From Treponema sp. (GTDB lineage: Bacteria > Spirochaetota > Spirochaetia > Treponematales > Rectinemataceae), in contig JAAYWE010000278.1 of the NCBI GenBank assembly GCA_012516755.1, positions 1 through 5,428 on the forward strand: a DNA stretch of 5,428 nucleotides, written 5' to 3'. Below are positions 4,307-5,428 of the stretch, piece by piece. Both the position numbers and the translations under genes were made by a program. A model generated the notes under the pieces. It had not been told where the DNA came from. It saw only the letters and a list, made by a program, of their open reading frames with translations, and ran no database searches. Every line of letters starts with the position of its first letter. Position 1 is the stretch's first letter.

Positions 4307-5428
4307 AATCCTCGTCCTATTAGCTCTCATTTTTATTAACGGATTCTTTTCTCTCTCTGAGACAGCCCTCGTTTCATCTAGAAAAGCCAGGCTCAAGGCT
4401 GAGGCCGACAAAGGCAAGAGCACTTACAAGCTTGCCCTTAACACGCGGGAATCTCCAAGCCGTTATCTTTCGACAATCCAAGTAGCGATTACACTTATTG
4501 GCATACTTACGGGCACAATAAGCGGTACGACTTTTTCGCAGCTTCTAGCTCAATGGCTCTCGGGATGGTCTTTTGTTGGGAGATATGCCGAATCTGTAGC
4601 TGTGGCTATTGTGGTTTTGACCATAACCTTTCTCTCTGTTGTTATCGGTGAACTCGTTCCTAAATCCATAGCGTTACGCAATCCTGAGTATATTGCTGCT
4701 CTGACAATAAAGCCTATGCATGCTTTGAGCGTTGTTTTCTATCCTGTTGTAAGATTTCTCTCTTCTCTTACCGATAGTCTTACGAAGCTCTTCAGATTCT
4801 CGCATGGAGCCGAGCCTGCTATCACTCCGGAAGAAGTAAGGATCCTATTAGAACAAGGAGAAAAATCAGGGGTATTTGAGACAGCAGAGCGAGAAATGAT
4901 GGAAGAGGTGTTGAATCTTGATGATAGGCGAGTAACGATGTTCATGACACCTAGAACCGAGGTAGTAACGTTGAATATAAAAGATTCTCGAGACTCTCAA
5001 ATAAGGGCTATTATCAAGAATTCCGAATATGCCTATCTTCCTGTGGTTGATGGAGACTTGGATCACACAATAGGTATGGTTGCAGTGAAGCGAGCACTCA
5101 CATGTATGGCGGAAGGCTGTTTTTTATCTTTGGAAACATGCATGGAGCCAGCTGTGATGATCCCGGAGTCATTATCGGGCTTGCAAGCGCTTGCTATTCT
5201 CCGCGATGCCAAGAGGTCGGCTGGTTTGATAGTCGATGAGTTTGGGGGAATCTCGGGTATTGTGACAATTGCTGATTTACTGGAGGCCATTGCAAATCTC
5301 TCGGAAATAGAGACAGAAGAGGCTTCTCAGATTATTAAGCGCAGTGATGGCTCTTATCTGGTGGATGGTTCGATGCCAATCGATGAATTTGCCGAGAGCA
5401 TAGGTATCAATCTGGATGTCATATCAAA
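4296..5428 (+). CDS. CNNM/CorC-type membrane protein (DUF21, CBS pair, start of CorC_HlyC domain), cut by the right edge
   Basis: An open frame of 377 codons runs from ATG 4296 off the window end. The start has GAGGTG at 4286-4291, and an in-frame TAG 30 bases upstream limits extension. Residues 2-190 form the DUF21/CNNM membrane domain: the hallmark NGFFSLSETALVSSRKAR (15-32), helices near 59-80 and 100-117, and GELVPKSIALRNPE (118-131). Residues about 205-335 are a CBS pair, beginning MFMTPRTEV (215-223), with YLPVVDGDLD and LIVDEFGGISGIVTIADLLEAI-like features typical of CorC. A CorC_HlyC domain begins near 350 (GSYLVDGSMPIDEF, 352-365) and is incomplete. Family members are integral inner-membrane proteins; characterised CNNM/CorC proteins transport or regulate Mg2+, and some relatives are annotated as haemolysins, usually without proof. 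The CBS pair suggests nucleotide sensing. With a membrane domain present, this is the long form, not soluble CorC or TlyC. Confidence 0.93.
   Translation, partial: MISEILVLLALIFINGFFSLSETALVSSRKARLKAEADKGKSTYKLALNTRESPSRYLSTIQVAITLIGILTGTISGTTFSQLLAQWLSGWSFVGRYAESVAVAIVVLTITFLSVVIGELVPKSIALRNPEYIAALTIKPMHALSVVFYPVVRFLSSLTDSLTKLFRFSHGAEPAITPEEVRILLEQGEKSGVFETAEREMMEEVLNLDDRRVTMFMTPRTEVVTLNIKDSRDSQIRAIIKNSEYAYLPVVDGDLDHTIGMVAVKRALTCMAEGCFLSLETCMEPAVMIPESLSGLQALAILRDAKRSAGLIVDEFGGISGIVTIADLLEAIANLSEIETEEASQIIKRSDGSYLVDGSMPIDEFAESIGINLDVIS

Noticed and set aside
4739..5290. Minus-strand open frames of 66-75 codons opposite the CNNM-like gene
   Set aside because: The plus-strand frame carries clear family hallmarks along its full length. 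The antisense frames are unsupported.

Overview
The window is 5.4 kb of AT-leaning DNA that probably comes from a diderm (outer-membrane) bacterium. Two of its products look like outer-membrane beta-barrels: a 177-aa secreted glycine-rich barrel candidate and a 702-aa patatin phospholipase fused to a C-terminal barrel. The combination would suit a spirochaete or a similar diderm lineage, but that is only an impression; no rRNA or other marker gene is present. No tRNA, rRNA, CRISPR array, intact transposase or phage gene is visible.

Layout from left to right: (i) the first 40 codons of a ferritin on the minus strand, running off the left edge; (ii) tag, a complete DNA-3-methyladenine glycosylase I, on the same strand and 105 bp upstream of the ferritin; (iii) a 130-bp divergent intergenic region with plausible back-to-back promoters; (iv) a 177-aa signal-peptide protein with barrel-like sequence on the plus strand, followed by a strong rho-independent terminator; (v) a 422-bp non-coding stretch whose right half is a C-rich element bounded by GTCCCC boxes, probably a small dispersed repeat; (vi) a 702-aa patatin/beta-barrel protein on the minus strand, with unusual substitutions in all three of its catalytic glycine motifs; (vii) a 304-bp divergent leader with two overlapping small ORFs; (viii) the first 377 codons of a CNNM/CorC-type (DUF21 plus CBS pair) membrane protein on the plus strand, running off the right edge.

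The genes do not form an obvious single pathway. Ferritin stores iron, Tag repairs alkylated DNA, the two barrel proteins belong to the cell envelope, and the CNNM-like protein is of a family linked to Mg2+/divalent cation transport. The direction of transcription changes three times, so this looks like ordinary chromosomal single-gene units. I found no clearly new biological system. The points that most deserve a check are the altered patatin active-site motifs, the GTCCCC-box element, and the small ORFs just ahead of the CNNM-like gene.
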